DNA of 64,000 nt, from NCBI RefSeq assembly GCF_000717915.1, contig NZ_JOCX01000008.1:310001-374000 (forward strand). The letters are read 5' to 3'. A program made the translations under genes and the position numbers. The notes beneath the pieces were generated by a model. It worked only from the letters and a program-made list of their open reading frames with translations, did not search any database and had not been told where the DNA came from. Origin of the DNA: Streptomyces sp. NRRL S-244 (lineage in GTDB: Bacteria > Actinomycetota > Actinomycetes > Streptomycetales > Streptomycetaceae). How positions within the stretch are numbered: position 1 is the first letter of the stretch; each line of letters begins with the position of its first letter. Shown here piece after piece: positions 7,637-16,337 of this stretch.

Positions 7637-9037
7637 TCAGCGATGACGACCGCCGCAGACATCATGCACCCCGGGGCCCAGTGGATCCCGGCCACCGAGA
7701 CCCTCGACCGGGCCGCCCAGCTGATGGCCCGGCTCAATGTGGGCGCCCTGCCCATCAGCGACACCGACGAGCGGCTGTGCGGCATCCTCACCGACCGCGA
7801 CATCGTCGTGAACTGTGTGGCCAAGGGGCACGACCCGGCGAAGGTCACCTGCGGTGACATGGCCCAGGGCACCCCGCGCTGGATCGACGCGGGCGCGGAC
7901 GTCTCCGACGTCCTGGAGGAGATGGAGAGCCACCAGATCAAGCGCCTGCCGGTCATCAGGAACAAGAAGCTGGTCGGCATGATCAGCGAGGCCGACCTGG
8001 CCCAGCACCTCTCCGAGGAGCAGCTGGCGGGCTTCGTGGAGAAGGTCTACGCGAGGCGCTGACCGGCCCCACCCGACTGATCCGCCCCCCCCCGGCCCAC
8101 CCGCCCCACCCGATTCCCGCACCCCCGCGTCCAGGACCGCCCGCGCCACCTCGCCCGGGCGGTCCAGCATGACCAGGTGCCCCGACGGTTCGACGACCTC
8201 GAAGCGGGCGCCGAGCCGCTCGGCCAGCTCCGCCTGGCGCTCGCACCACCGCAGGGCCCCCCGCCCCGCCGAGCCGTCGTACCCCGCGAGGACGGTGACG
8301 GGCACGGCCGGCGGGCGCCCGGTCCGCAGCGCGAGCAGATCGGCGGCGGTGTCCTGGTAGCGGGCGTTCTCCAGCAGGGCCCCGCGCCAGACCCGCCCGG
8401 TGCGGTAGACGCGGCGTACGAGGTCCCGCGCGGCCGGGTCGGAGCCGCCGGTGCGGGAGGCCCGTACGGCGGCGCGCCGCGCGAGCGGACCCAGCGCGGC
8501 GGGCAGCCCGGCGGCGGTCAGGGCCCGGCCGAGCAGCCCGGCGGCGCCGGTGCGCAGCCCGGCGGGCAGCACCGTACGGGGGTCCTCCTCGATGCTGCTG
8601 TCGACGAGGACCAGGGCTGCGGTGCGCTCGGGGTACAGGCGGGCGAAGGCCTCGGCGTGGAACCCGGCGATCGAGTGCCCGGCGACCGTGGCGGGGCGGC
8701 CGCCGAGGCCGAGCGCGTCGAGCAGCCCGGCGATCCGGCGGGCCTCCCCGGCGGCGGTCGGCGGGGCGGTGGCGGGGCCGCTCAGCCCGTGCCCGGGGCG
8801 GTCGAAGCGGACCACGGTACGGCCCTGCGCGACGAGCAGCGCGGCCACGGGGTCCCAGTCGAACCAGGCCATCGCGAGCCCGGCGCTCAGCACCACGGGC
8901 GGCCCGCTCCCCTCGACGACGACGTGCAGGGGAACCCCGTCCGCCCCGTCCGCCCCGTGCACCCCGTCCACCCCGTGCACCCGTACGAAGCGCTCGCCCC
9001 GGGGCCCGTACGAGGTCGTGTGCGCCGCCGCCGTCAC
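7637..9037 (-). CDS. Alpha/beta hydrolase with an apparently over-extended 3' end
   Basis: Start GTG 9037 overlaps the DUF998 stop (GTGA), so the two are coupled. The hydrolase fold is clear: strand-turn GSGPPVVLSAG, GRTVVRFDRPGHGLSG, nucleophile elbow GHSIAG, VLVDSSIE, and the late acid/His region VEPSGHLVMLDRPGEV. The recognisable domain ends near 8100. As written, the frame stays open for another 400 nt, antisense through the CBS gene, to 7637 (466 aa). A run of nine C at 8085-8093 lies just after the domain; with eight C the frame would close at TAG 8047-8049, giving a normal length near 330 aa. I suspect a slip in that run. Substrate unknown. A 9-bp repeat near 8940-8982 encodes VHG/ADG units. 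Confidence 0.75.
   Translation of the reverse strand: MTAAAHTTSYGPRGERFVRVHGVDGVHGADGADGVPLHVVVEGSGPPVVLSAGLAMAWFDWDPVAALLVAQGRTVVRFDRPGHGLSGPATAPPTAAGEARRIAGLLDALGLGGRPATVAGHSIAGFHAEAFARLYPERTAALVLVDSSIEEDPRTVLPAGLRTGAAGLLGRALTAAGLPAALGPLARRAAVRASRTGGSDPAARDLVRRVYRTGRVWRGALLENARYQDTAADLLALRTGRPPAVPVTVLAGYDGSAGRGALRWCERQAELAERLGARFEVVEPSGHLVMLDRPGEVARAVLDAGVRESGGAGGPGGGGSVGWGRSAPRVDLLHEARQLLLGEVLGQVGLADHADQLLVPDDRQALDLVALHLLQDVGDVRARVDPARGALGHVTAGDLRRVVPLGHTVHDDVAVGEDAAQPLVGVADGQGAHIEPGHQLGGPVEGLGGRDPLGPGVHDVCGGRHR
7643..8062 (+). CDS. Two-CBS-domain protein, HRP1-like
   Basis: 139 aa from ATG 7643, behind GGAGG (7631-7635). It consists almost only of two CBS motifs: ADIMHPGAQW...LNVGALPISD...LCGILTDRDIV, and DVLEEMESHQIKRLPVI...LVGMISEADLAQHL. 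Layout and length match mycobacterial HRP1 (Rv2626c), a hypoxia-induced protein. CBS pairs bind adenosine nucleotides; no partner enzyme is fused. The hydrolase frame on the other strand runs through this gene (see that entry), but this gene has the better coding evidence. Confidence 0.88.
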   Translation: MTTAADIMHPGAQWIPATETLDRAAQLMARLNVGALPISDTDERLCGILTDRDIVVNCVAKGHDPAKVTCGDMAQGTPRWIDAGADVSDVLEEMESHQIKRLPVIRNKKLVGMISEADLAQHLSEEQLAGFVEKVYARR

Positions 9038-9759
9038 GTGCGCCGCTCCTTGTGGACGGAGTACGCGAGCAGGCCCAGCCAGAGCGCCACGAACAGCACC
9101 TGCAACCGCTGCCCGGCGCCGAGCGCCCAAGTCCCGCGCCCGGCGGTGAACAGCGCGATGGCGGACAGGGTCCAGACGGTGGCCAGCAGCTCCAGCGCCA
9201 CCAGGGCCGGTCCGTAGCGGGCCAGCGGGGCGAGCCGGCGGTAGCGGCGGGCGGCGACGGTGAGGGCGACGATCCCGACGAGGGCGCCGGTCATGGCGAG
9301 ACTGCTGCTGACGGCATGCGCCTGATGGGTGGCCGGGACCAGGCCGGCGGTCTCCCGGGCGGCGCACACGGGGTCCACGGTGGGCGTGCAGCTGAGCGGG
9401 AGCCAGGCGTCGGCGGCGGTGGCCGCGCCGAAGAGGGTGATGCCGGCCCAGCCGACGACCGACCACGGGCGCCGGGATCCGCCGCCCCGCAGCAGCCCGG
9501 CGAGCCCCAGCAGGCCGCCCGCGAAGGCGAGCAGGCCGGCGGTGAAGTCGGTGGCCCGGAAGAGCCCGCCGAGCGGCTGGTCCTGGGCGGCCAGCTCGCT
9601 GACGTAGGTCTCGATGGGGTTCAGGCCGGTCGAGAGGACGACCTCGAGCACCCAGGCGGTGTACGCGGCGGCTCCCAAGCCGATGAGGAGGGCGACCGGC
9701 CACGGGTTCCTCGTGGACACTCCCTCTTCGCCTCTTGTCGGAATACGGCTCGTGGACAT
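9034..9759 (-). CDS. DUF998 multi-pass membrane protein
   Basis: 241 aa from ATG 9759, chosen for a GAGGA about 10 nt upstream; a GTG 39 nt further in is also possible. About six hydrophobic segments are visible. Conserved features of DUF998 proteins are present: NPIETYVSELAAQDQP after the first helix, and a loop with Cys (PLSCTPTVDPVCAAR). Function unknown. It is the first gene of a two-gene unit with the hydrolase. Its 5' end faces the copper-related operon across 71 bp that hold a CsoR-like palindrome. Confidence 0.82.
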   Translation of the reverse strand: MSTSRIPTRGEEGVSTRNPWPVALLIGLGAAAYTAWVLEVVLSTGLNPIETYVSELAAQDQPLGGLFRATDFTAGLLAFAGGLLGLAGLLRGGGSRRPWSVVGWAGITLFGAATAADAWLPLSCTPTVDPVCAARETAGLVPATHQAHAVSSSLAMTGALVGIVALTVAARRYRRLAPLARYGPALVALELLATVWTLSAIALFTAGRGTWALGAGQRLQVLFVALWLGLLAYSVHKERRT

Positions 9760-9804
9760 ACTGCGCATCATCCTCAACACGGCGGACCCGGTCCTACGAT
9801 CAGA

Positions 9805-9819
9805 TACCCACCCGGGGTA
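9805..9819. promoter_or_regulatory. Predicted CsoR copper operator
   Basis: TACCC-ACCCG-GGGTA is a perfect 5-bp inverted repeat with 5-nt centre, the form known for CsoR sites in Streptomyces and mycobacteria (TACCC...GGGTA). It lies 11 bp before the DUF6153 start, just downstream of a possible -10 (TACGAT 9795-9800). It could also touch the divergent DUF998 promoter. The downstream multicopper oxidase supports copper control. Confidence 0.7.
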
Positions 9820-9830
9820 GGGTTCCGCCC

Positions 9831-10307
9831 ATGACGCGCCCTGCCCAGCGCACCGCACAGCGAGCCGCCCGGTGGCCCCGGCTGCTGCTGCTCGCTGCGC
9901 TGCTCCTGGGCATCGTCACCATGCACACCCTGGGCCATCCGAGTCGGTCCCACACCATGGAGGACGCGGCTCCGGTCGCCGCCGTTGCCTCGGCCGCGCG
10001 TGCGGCGGACCACACCTCGGGCCACGTCTCGGGCCCTGCCTCCGGCCACACCTCGGACCACGCCCGGGGCGACCGGGGCCCGGGGCCCGCCGCCGAGGCT
10101 CCGCCGGCCGGCTCAGGCATGGACCCCATGTCGGTGTGCCTGGCCGTGCTCGGCGGGCTCACCCTGCTGATCCTGGGCGCCGGACCGGCCGGCCTCCGCG
10201 ACGCCGCGCCGCTCGGGGGCGCGGCCCGCGGGCCGGGCCGGTCCGGCGGACCCGACCCGCCCTCGCCCCGCGAACTCCTCACCCGGCTGGCGGTACTGCG
10301 CGTATAG
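9831..10307 (+). CDS. DUF6153-like His-rich membrane protein
   Basis: 158 aa. Two hydrophobic segments (about residues 18-34 and 98-117) flank a His-rich outer loop with repeated DHTSGHVSG/GHTSDHARG units and GMDPMSVC. Such His/Met-rich small membrane proteins are typical neighbours of copper oxidases and I recall this family being named DUF6153. A role as a copper-binding or copper-sensing membrane factor is inferred from composition and context. It is 89 bp upstream of the multicopper oxidase and probably forms one transcript with it under the CsoR-like box. Confidence 0.75.
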   Translation: MTRPAQRTAQRAARWPRLLLLAALLLGIVTMHTLGHPSRSHTMEDAAPVAAVASAARAADHTSGHVSGPASGHTSDHARGDRGPGPAAEAPPAGSGMDPMSVCLAVLGGLTLLILGAGPAGLRDAAPLGGAARGPGRSGGPDPPSPRELLTRLAVLRV

Positions 10308-10396
10308 CGACGGGCCCGCTGCCGCCCCCGCATGCCCGCGCGGCGGCAGCAGACGGCGCCCATCCGCTCGTACGACACACGCCACGAGGTGCTTCC

Positions 10397-12049
10397 ATGC
10401 GCTCTCTTCCCACCCACCCCATCCGCCCCACCCGCCGCGCCGTGCTCGGCGCCACCGCCGCCCTCGCCGGCTCCGGGCTGCTCGCCGCCTGCTCCGACGG
10501 CTCCGGCACGTCCGACGGCTCCGGCATGGACCACGGCTCCATGAACCACGGCGGCCCCTCCCCCGCCGCCTCGCCGGGCGGCTACGTCGACCCCGCCGGG
10601 CCCGAGGTGCAGGCCGCCGAGGCCGCCCGCAAGGCCACCGGGCCGGTCTCCGAGGTCAGGCTGACCGCCACCGCCACCCCGCTCGACCTCGGCGGCGGGC
10701 TCACCGTCCGCTCCTGGGCGTACGGGGACCGGCTGCCCGGCCAGGAGGTACGGGTCACCGCGGGCGGCACCCTCGCCCTGACCCTGGCCAACAACCTCCC
10801 GCAGGCCACCTCCCTGCACTGGCACGGCCTCGCCCTGCGCAACGACATGGACGGCGTCCCGGGCCTGACCCAGCGGGACATCGCGCCGGGCGGGTCCTTC
10901 ACGTACCGCTTCGCCGTCCCGCACCCGGGGACGTACTGGTTCCACCCGCACTCCGGGGTCCAGCAGGACCGCGGCCTGTACGCGCCGCTCATCGTCGAGG
11001 ACCCGAAGGAGCCCCTCGCGTACGACAAGGAGTGGGTGGTGGTCCTGGACGACTGGGTCGACGGAGTGGACGGCTCCACCCCGGACGCGGTCCTCGCCGA
11101 ACTCCGCAAGGGCATGGACATGAGGGCGGGCGGCGGACACGCGGGCCACGGCGGCGCCGCGACGGCCCCGCAGACACCCGCCCCGCAGACCCCGGCCGCG
11201 GGCGGCGCGCCCTCGCGGCTGCTCATGGGCGGGGAGAGCGACGTCCTCGGCAAGGACCCGGGCGACGTCGCGTACCCGTACTACCTGGTCAACGGCCGGA
11301 CGGCGCAGGACCCGTCGGTCTTCACCGCGAGGCCCGGCGACCGGATCCGGCTGCGGATCGTCAACGCGGGCGGGGACACGGCCTTCCGGATCGCTCTCGG
11401 CGGCCACGAACTGACGGTCACCCACACCGACGGCTACCCGGTGGAGCACGCGAGGACCGGCTCCCTGCTGCTGGGCATGGGTGAGCGGTACGACGTCCTG
11501 GTCACCGCGCGGGACGGGGTGTTCCCGCTGACCGCGCTCGCCGAGGGCAAGGGCGGGTCGGCGTCGGCGCTCGCCCTGCTGCGCACCGGGCCGGGTACGG
11601 CGCCCACGGCCGCGACCCGGCCGGCCGAGCTGGCCGGGACACCGCTGACGGCGGGCGCGCTGCGGGCGGCGGAGCCCGCCGTACTGGCGGCCCGTACGCC
11701 GGACCGCACGATCGGGATCGAACTGACCGGCGGGATGGCGAAGTACGACTGGGCCTTCGACGGCAAGCCGTACACCCCGGACCAGCGGCATCCGGTGAAG
11801 GCGGGCGAGCGGGTCCGGCTGGAGTTCAACAACTCCACAACGATGTGGCACCCGCTCCACCTGCACGGGCACACCTTCGCCCTCGGCGGCGGTGCGGGCG
11901 GCGCGCGCAAGGACACCGCGCTGGTCCTGCCGAAGGGGAAGCTGACGGTGGACTTCGACGCCGACAACCCCGGGCTGTGGATGGCGCATTGCCACAACGT
12001 GTACCACGCGGAGGCCGGGATGATGACGGTGCTCGGCTACCAGCGGTAG
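10397..12049 (+). CDS. Multicopper oxidase, exported
   Basis: 550 aa. The N-terminus has a twin-arginine pair (TRR, 13-14), a hydrophobic core and a lipobox-like LLAAC with Cys32, so it is probably a Tat lipoprotein. All four copper-ligand motifs are present: HWHG 141-144, HPHSG 183-187, HPLHLHGH 485-492, and HCH 531-533 with H537 and M542 as the type 1 axial ligand. Three cupredoxin domains fit the length. Met/His-rich stretches (GMDHGSMNHGG near 43-53; MDMRAGGGHAGHGG mid-protein) resemble those of CueO-type cuprous oxidases. The likely role is oxidation of Cu(I) or phenols outside the membrane, contributing to copper tolerance. Confidence 0.92.
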   Translation: MRSLPTHPIRPTRRAVLGATAALAGSGLLAACSDGSGTSDGSGMDHGSMNHGGPSPAASPGGYVDPAGPEVQAAEAARKATGPVSEVRLTATATPLDLGGGLTVRSWAYGDRLPGQEVRVTAGGTLALTLANNLPQATSLHWHGLALRNDMDGVPGLTQRDIAPGGSFTYRFAVPHPGTYWFHPHSGVQQDRGLYAPLIVEDPKEPLAYDKEWVVVLDDWVDGVDGSTPDAVLAELRKGMDMRAGGGHAGHGGAATAPQTPAPQTPAAGGAPSRLLMGGESDVLGKDPGDVAYPYYLVNGRTAQDPSVFTARPGDRIRLRIVNAGGDTAFRIALGGHELTVTHTDGYPVEHARTGSLLLGMGERYDVLVTARDGVFPLTALAEGKGGSASALALLRTGPGTAPTAATRPAELAGTPLTAGALRAAEPAVLAARTPDRTIGIELTGGMAKYDWAFDGKPYTPDQRHPVKAGERVRLEFNNSTTMWHPLHLHGHTFALGGGAGGARKDTALVLPKGKLTVDFDADNPGLWMAHCHNVYHAEAGMMTVLGYQR

Positions 12050-12087
12050 CCCTCCGCCGGGGAGTTCGGCCCCCGGTCCCCGGCCCT

Positions 12088-12127
12088 CCCGGCCCGCCCC
12101 CGGCCCGCTGACCGGGGGCGGGCCGGG
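12088..12127. terminator. Hairpin terminator after the multicopper oxidase
   Basis: A 16-bp perfect stem (12088-12103 with 12112-12127) and an 8-nt loop, very GC-rich, 39 bp after the oxidase stop codon. Confidence 0.75.
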
Positions 12128-12213
12128 GGCCAAACCCCTTTGGAGCCGTACGGGGCGCATGGCAGGCTTGGCGATCACCGCGCACACCACCCCCGTGAGG
12201 ACTCCCGCCAGGT

Positions 12214-13440
12214 ATGAGCACGCCCCCGAACCAGCCCGACAGCCCGTCCGGTCCGCCGACGGAGCCCGCGGGCACGCCCATACCGGAGCCGGCCTCGCAG
12301 GCGCCCTCCGCGCCCGAGCCGGCACAGCCGCTCTCACTCCAGAAGACCCCGGAGCCGGCCCCGGAGCCCGCGCCCGAGCCCGCCCCGGCTCCGGCTCCCG
12401 AAGCGCAGGCGGCCGAACCGCAGCCCGCCCCGCCCTCCGAGCCGGCCCCGGCTCCGGCCCCCGCTCCGGCCCCCGCGCCCCAGCCCGAGCCCGCGACCGC
12501 AGCCGCGCCCCCGCAGGCCGGCGCCGCCGCGCCCGCCTCGGCCTTCGCGCCGCCCGCGCCCATGCCCCCGGCCCCCTCCTTCGGCGCGCCGGCAGCCCCG
12601 GTACCGCCCGGGGGCGCCTGGGGCGCCCACCCCGGCGCCACCCCCGGCAACCCGTGGGGCACGCCCCCGCCGTCCACCACCAACGGCTTGGCGGTCGCCG
12701 CCCTCATCCTCGGCATCGCCGCCGTGCTCATCGGGATCATCCCGTTCATCTTCTGGGCGGGCGCCCTCCTCGCCCTGATCGGCATCGGCATCGGCATCGG
12801 CGCCCTCGTCCGCGCCTCGAAGGGCGCCGGCCGCAAGTCGATGGCCGTCACCGGCACGGTCCTCGCCGTACTCGGCCTCGGCTCCTCGGTCGGCGGCCTC
12901 TTCCTCACCGGCCTCGTCGTCACGAACGTGGCCGACGGCAAGCTCAGGGAGGGCTGGGAGGTCCCGGACGACATCGGCTCCAGCCGGCCGCCGCTCCCGA
13001 GGTTCTCGCCGACACCGATGCCGTCGCCTTCGCCCACGCAGGTCCCCGGCATCACTTCCCCGCTGCCGTTCGGCGAGACGTACACGTACCCGAACGGCAT
13101 CAAGGTGACCCTCTCGAAGCCGAAGAAGTACGTCACCAAGAACAAGTACTCGACGGTCGAGAACGCGGTGGAGTTCACGCTCACCATCACCAACAACTCC
13201 ACCGAGACCCACAACGTCATCTACGCGGTGCCCAACGTCCGCGACGACAAGGGCATGACCGCCAAGCTCGCCTTCGACGGCGGCGACGTCCCGAAGATGA
13301 TCAGGGGCGACATCCTGCCGGGCGAGTCCGCCAGCGGGATCCTGGCGTACGAGGTCCCCGAGGGAACCGACCACCTCTCGGCCGACATCTCCCCCGGCAT
13401 CCGGCTGCCCAGCGCGAAGTTCAGCGGCTCGATCGGCTGA
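12214..13440 (+). CDS. Pro/Ala-rich membrane protein with DUF4190-like helices and extracellular domain
   Basis: 408 aa. Residues 1-150 are a low-complexity cytoplasmic region of PAPEPAPE-type repeats. Then come two adjacent hydrophobic helices around a GIG-rich turn (about 155-235, LAVAALILGIAAVLIGIIPF and a second pair), as in DUF4190 proteins. After a PSPSPT linker, the last 130 residues form a probable beta-sandwich like DUF4352 (YPNGIKVTLSKPKKY, EFTLTITNNSTE). Function unknown; such proteins are common in Streptomyces and may act as envelope sensors. It stands alone between a terminator and nadE. Confidence 0.8.
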   Translation: MSTPPNQPDSPSGPPTEPAGTPIPEPASQAPSAPEPAQPLSLQKTPEPAPEPAPEPAPAPAPEAQAAEPQPAPPSEPAPAPAPAPAPAPQPEPATAAAPPQAGAAAPASAFAPPAPMPPAPSFGAPAAPVPPGGAWGAHPGATPGNPWGTPPPSTTNGLAVAALILGIAAVLIGIIPFIFWAGALLALIGIGIGIGALVRASKGAGRKSMAVTGTVLAVLGLGSSVGGLFLTGLVVTNVADGKLREGWEVPDDIGSSRPPLPRFSPTPMPSPSPTQVPGITSPLPFGETYTYPNGIKVTLSKPKKYVTKNKYSTVENAVEFTLTITNNSTETHNVIYAVPNVRDDKGMTAKLAFDGGDVPKMIRGDILPGESASGILAYEVPEGTDHLSADISPGIRLPSAKFSGSIG

Positions 13441-13516
13441 CCGGAACGCGGCGGAAAACACGGCAACAGGCACGGGCCCCAGGACATCGCGTCAGAAAGA
13501 CGATTACACTGGGCCC

Positions 13517-15271
13517 GTGCCTCAACTTCGCCTCGCTCTGAATCAGATCGACTCGCAGGTCGGCAACATCGCCGCCAACGCCGACTCGGTCGTCCACTGG
13601 ACCCGGCACTCCGCCGAGCAGGGCGCCCACCTGGTGGCGTTCCCGGAGATGATGCTGACCGGGTACCCCGTCGAGGACCTCGCCCTGCGCGCCTCCTTCG
13701 TCGAGGCCTCCCGTACCGCGCTGCGCGAACTCGCGGAGCGGCTGGCGGCCGAGGGCTTCGGCGGCCTGCCGGTCGTCGTCGGCTACCTCGACCGTACGGA
13801 GCAGGCCGCCCCGCGGCTCGGCCGTCCCGCCGGGTCCCCGGAGAACGCGGCCGCCGTGCTGTACGGCGGCAAGGTCGCCCTCAGGTTCGCCAAGCACCAC
13901 CTCCCCAACTACGGCGTGTTCGACGAATTCCGGTACTTCGTGCCGGGCGACACCCAGCCGGTCATCCGGGTGCACGGCGTCGACGTGGCCCTGGCCATCT
14001 GCGAGGACCTCTGGCAGGAGGGCGGCCGCGTCCCGGCCACCCGCTCCGCCGGGGCCGGCCTGCTGATCTCCGTCAACGCCTCCCCCTACGAGCGCAACAA
14101 GGACGACCTGCGCCTCGAACTGGTGCGCAGGCGCGCCAAGGAGGCCGGCTGCACCCTCGCCTATCTGGCGATGATCGGCGGCCAGGACGAGCTGGTCTTC
14201 GACGGGGACTCGATCGTCGTCGACGCCGACGGCGAGGTCATCGCCCGCGCCCCGCAGTTCTCCGAGGGCTGCGTCCTCGTCGACCTCGACCTGCCGGCCG
14301 CCCGCGCCGACGCCCCCGAGGGCCTCGTCGACGACGGGCTGCGGATCGACCGCGTGATCCTCTCCGAGGAGCCGGTGGAACCGTACGAGCCCGTGGTCAC
14401 CGGCGGGTACGCCGACCGCCTGGACGACGACGAGGAGGTCTACGACGCGCTGGTCGTGGGCCTGCGCGCGTACGTCAAGAAGAACGGATTCCGCTCCGTC
14501 CTGATCGGGCTCTCCGGCGGCATCGACTCCGCGCTCGTCGCCGCCATCGCCTGCGACGCGATCGGCGCGCAGAACGTGTACGGCATCTCGATGCCCTCGA
14601 AGTACTCCTCGGACCACTCCAGGGGCGACGCCGCCGATCTGGCCGACCGGACCGGCCTGAACTTCCGGACCGTGCCGATCGAGCCGATGTTCGACGCGTA
14701 CATGGGCTCGCTCGGCCTGACCGGCCTGGCGGAGGAGAACCTCCAGTCCCGGCTGCGCGGCACCATGCTGATGGCGGTCTCCAACCAGGAGGGCCACATC
14801 GTGCTGGCCCCGGGCAACAAGTCGGAGCTGGCCGTCGGCTACTCCACCCTGTACGGCGACTCGGTGGGCGCGTACGGCCCGATCAAGGACGTCTACAAGA
14901 CGGACGTCTTCCGGCTCGCGCGGTACCGCAACCGGGCCGCGGCCGAGCGCGGCGAGACCCCGCCGATCCCGGAGAACTCCATCGTGAAGCCGCCGAGCGC
15001 CGAGCTGCGCCCGGGCCAGGTGGACACGGACTCGCTGCCGGACTACCCGGTGCTCGACGCGGTCCTGGAGCTGTACGTGGACCGCGACCAGGGCATCGAC
15101 GCGATCGTCGAAGCCGGCTTCGACCGCGCGCTGGTCGCCAAGACCCTGCGGATGGTGGACACGGCGGAGTACAAGCGGCGCCAGTACCCGCCGGGTACGA
15201 AGATCTCCGCGAAGGGCTTCGGCAAGGACCGCCGGCTGCCCATCACGAACGGCTGGCGCGAGCACGCGTAG
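13517..15271 (+). CDS. nadE: Glutamine-dependent NAD+ synthetase
   Basis: 584 aa from GTG 13517. It converts nicotinic acid adenine dinucleotide to NAD+ using ATP and glutamine-derived ammonia. The N-terminal nitrilase-fold glutaminase shows the Glu-Lys-Cys triad: FPEMMLTGYP, RFAKHHLPNYG and ALAICEDLWQ. The C-terminal synthetase domain begins near residue 310 with the PP-loop LIGLSGGIDSALVA and later LAPGNKSELAVGYSTLYGD. The length fits the two-domain class. It is probably monocistronic. A short hairpin separates it from the convergent next gene. Confidence 0.95.
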   Translation: MPQLRLALNQIDSQVGNIAANADSVVHWTRHSAEQGAHLVAFPEMMLTGYPVEDLALRASFVEASRTALRELAERLAAEGFGGLPVVVGYLDRTEQAAPRLGRPAGSPENAAAVLYGGKVALRFAKHHLPNYGVFDEFRYFVPGDTQPVIRVHGVDVALAICEDLWQEGGRVPATRSAGAGLLISVNASPYERNKDDLRLELVRRRAKEAGCTLAYLAMIGGQDELVFDGDSIVVDADGEVIARAPQFSEGCVLVDLDLPAARADAPEGLVDDGLRIDRVILSEEPVEPYEPVVTGGYADRLDDDEEVYDALVVGLRAYVKKNGFRSVLIGLSGGIDSALVAAIACDAIGAQNVYGISMPSKYSSDHSRGDAADLADRTGLNFRTVPIEPMFDAYMGSLGLTGLAEENLQSRLRGTMLMAVSNQEGHIVLAPGNKSELAVGYSTLYGDSVGAYGPIKDVYKTDVFRLARYRNRAAAERGETPPIPENSIVKPPSAELRPGQVDTDSLPDYPVLDAVLELYVDRDQGIDAIVEAGFDRALVAKTLRMVDTAEYKRRQYPPGTKISAKGFGKDRRLPITNGWREHA

Positions 15272-15290
15272 CCGCTGCCGCCGGGTCTCA

Positions 15291-15308
15291 CCCGTACGGG
15301 CGTACGGG
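15291..15308. terminator. Short palindromic hairpin between convergent genes
   Basis: CCCGTACG-gg-CGTACGGG, a perfect 8-bp stem between the nadE stop and the stop of the phosphatase-family gene. Probably a shared terminator. Confidence 0.45.
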
Positions 15309-16337
15309 CTACTGCTTCACGGTCAGCCGCGCGGCGACCGGCAGGTGGTCGCTGCCGGTGCGCGGCAGGCTCCAGGAGCCTTCCGGGGTGATGCCGCGGA
15401 CCATGATCTGGTCGATCCGGGCCATCGGGAACTGGGCCGGCCAGCTGAATCCGAAGCCGTCGCCCGCCGCGCCCTGCGTGGACCGCATCTGCGAGGTGAT
15501 GTCGGACAGGGACCGGTCGTTCATGGTGCCGTTGAGGTCGCCGAGCAGGATGACCTTCTTCAACGGTTCGGCGGCGAGCGCGTTGCCCAGGGCCGCGGCG
15601 CTGTTGTCGCGCTGGTTGGCGGTGAAGCCGGCGTTGAGCTTGACCCGCACGGAGGGCAGGTGGGCGACGAAGACGGCGATCTTGCCGTACGGGCTGTCCA
15701 CGGTGGTGCGCATGGCGCGGGTCCAGCCCATCTTGATGTCGACGGGAGTGCTGGAGCTCAGCGGGTACTTGCTCCACACGCCGACCGTGCCCTCGACGGA
15801 GTGGTACTTGTACCCGCCGGCCAGGGCCTGCTCGTAGACGGGGACGGCGCTGCCCTTGAGCTCGGTCAGGGCCAGCACGTCGGCGCCGGACCTGGCGATC
15901 TGGACGGCGGTGCCGTGCGGGTCGGGGTTGTCGGCGTCGACGTTGTGGGTGGCGACCATCAGGTTGCCGCCGGATCCGGACTTGTCGAGGACCAGGCTGC
16001 CGAAGAGGTTCACCCAGACGACGGCCGTCAGCAGTATCGCGATCAGCGCGGTGGCGGACTTGCGCACGACGGCGGCGGCCAGCAGGAGCGGCACGGCCAG
16101 GCCCAGCCAGGGCAGGAAGGTCTCGGTGAGGCTGCCGAGGTTGCCCACGTCGTTCGGCAGCTCGGCGTGGAAGATCATGATCAGTGAGATCAGGGCGGCC
16201 ACGGCAGCGGTGACGATCCCGCGCCGCCAGATGCCCCGGTCCCGGCGCAGCCCGGCCAGTCGGCGCCGGAGGCGGGATCCGGAGGGCTCGGGCTCCGAGC
16301 CGCCGTTCCCCGTCTCCGTCATGTACGCCTGTGCCAT
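15309..16337 (-). CDS. Membrane-anchored endonuclease/exonuclease/phosphatase family protein
   Basis: 342 aa from ATG 16337 (GAGGG upstream; ATG 16322 is an alternative). Three hydrophobic segments (about residues 40-60, 75-92 and 96-115) precede an EEP catalytic domain. In that domain are ATHNVDADNPDP, the metal-binding Glu in LALTELKG, HLPSVR, GDLNGTMNDR with Asp and Asn, and the terminal SDHLPVAARL with the Asp-His pair. It is therefore a predicted metal-dependent phosphodiesterase or phosphatase facing outward. The substrate could be nucleic acid or a lipid headgroup; the sequence does not decide. Confidence 0.88.
   Translation of the reverse strand: MAQAYMTETGNGGSEPEPSGSRLRRRLAGLRRDRGIWRRGIVTAAVAALISLIMIFHAELPNDVGNLGSLTETFLPWLGLAVPLLLAAAVVRKSATALIAILLTAVVWVNLFGSLVLDKSGSGGNLMVATHNVDADNPDPHGTAVQIARSGADVLALTELKGSAVPVYEQALAGGYKYHSVEGTVGVWSKYPLSSSTPVDIKMGWTRAMRTTVDSPYGKIAVFVAHLPSVRVKLNAGFTANQRDNSAAALGNALAAEPLKKVILLGDLNGTMNDRSLSDITSQMRSTQGAAGDGFGFSWPAQFPMARIDQIMVRGITPEGSWSLPRTGSDHLPVAARLTVKQ

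Noticed and set aside
9800..12337. 845-codon open frame on the - strand
   Set aside because: Antisense to the multicopper oxidase, whose copper motifs are intact on the + strand.
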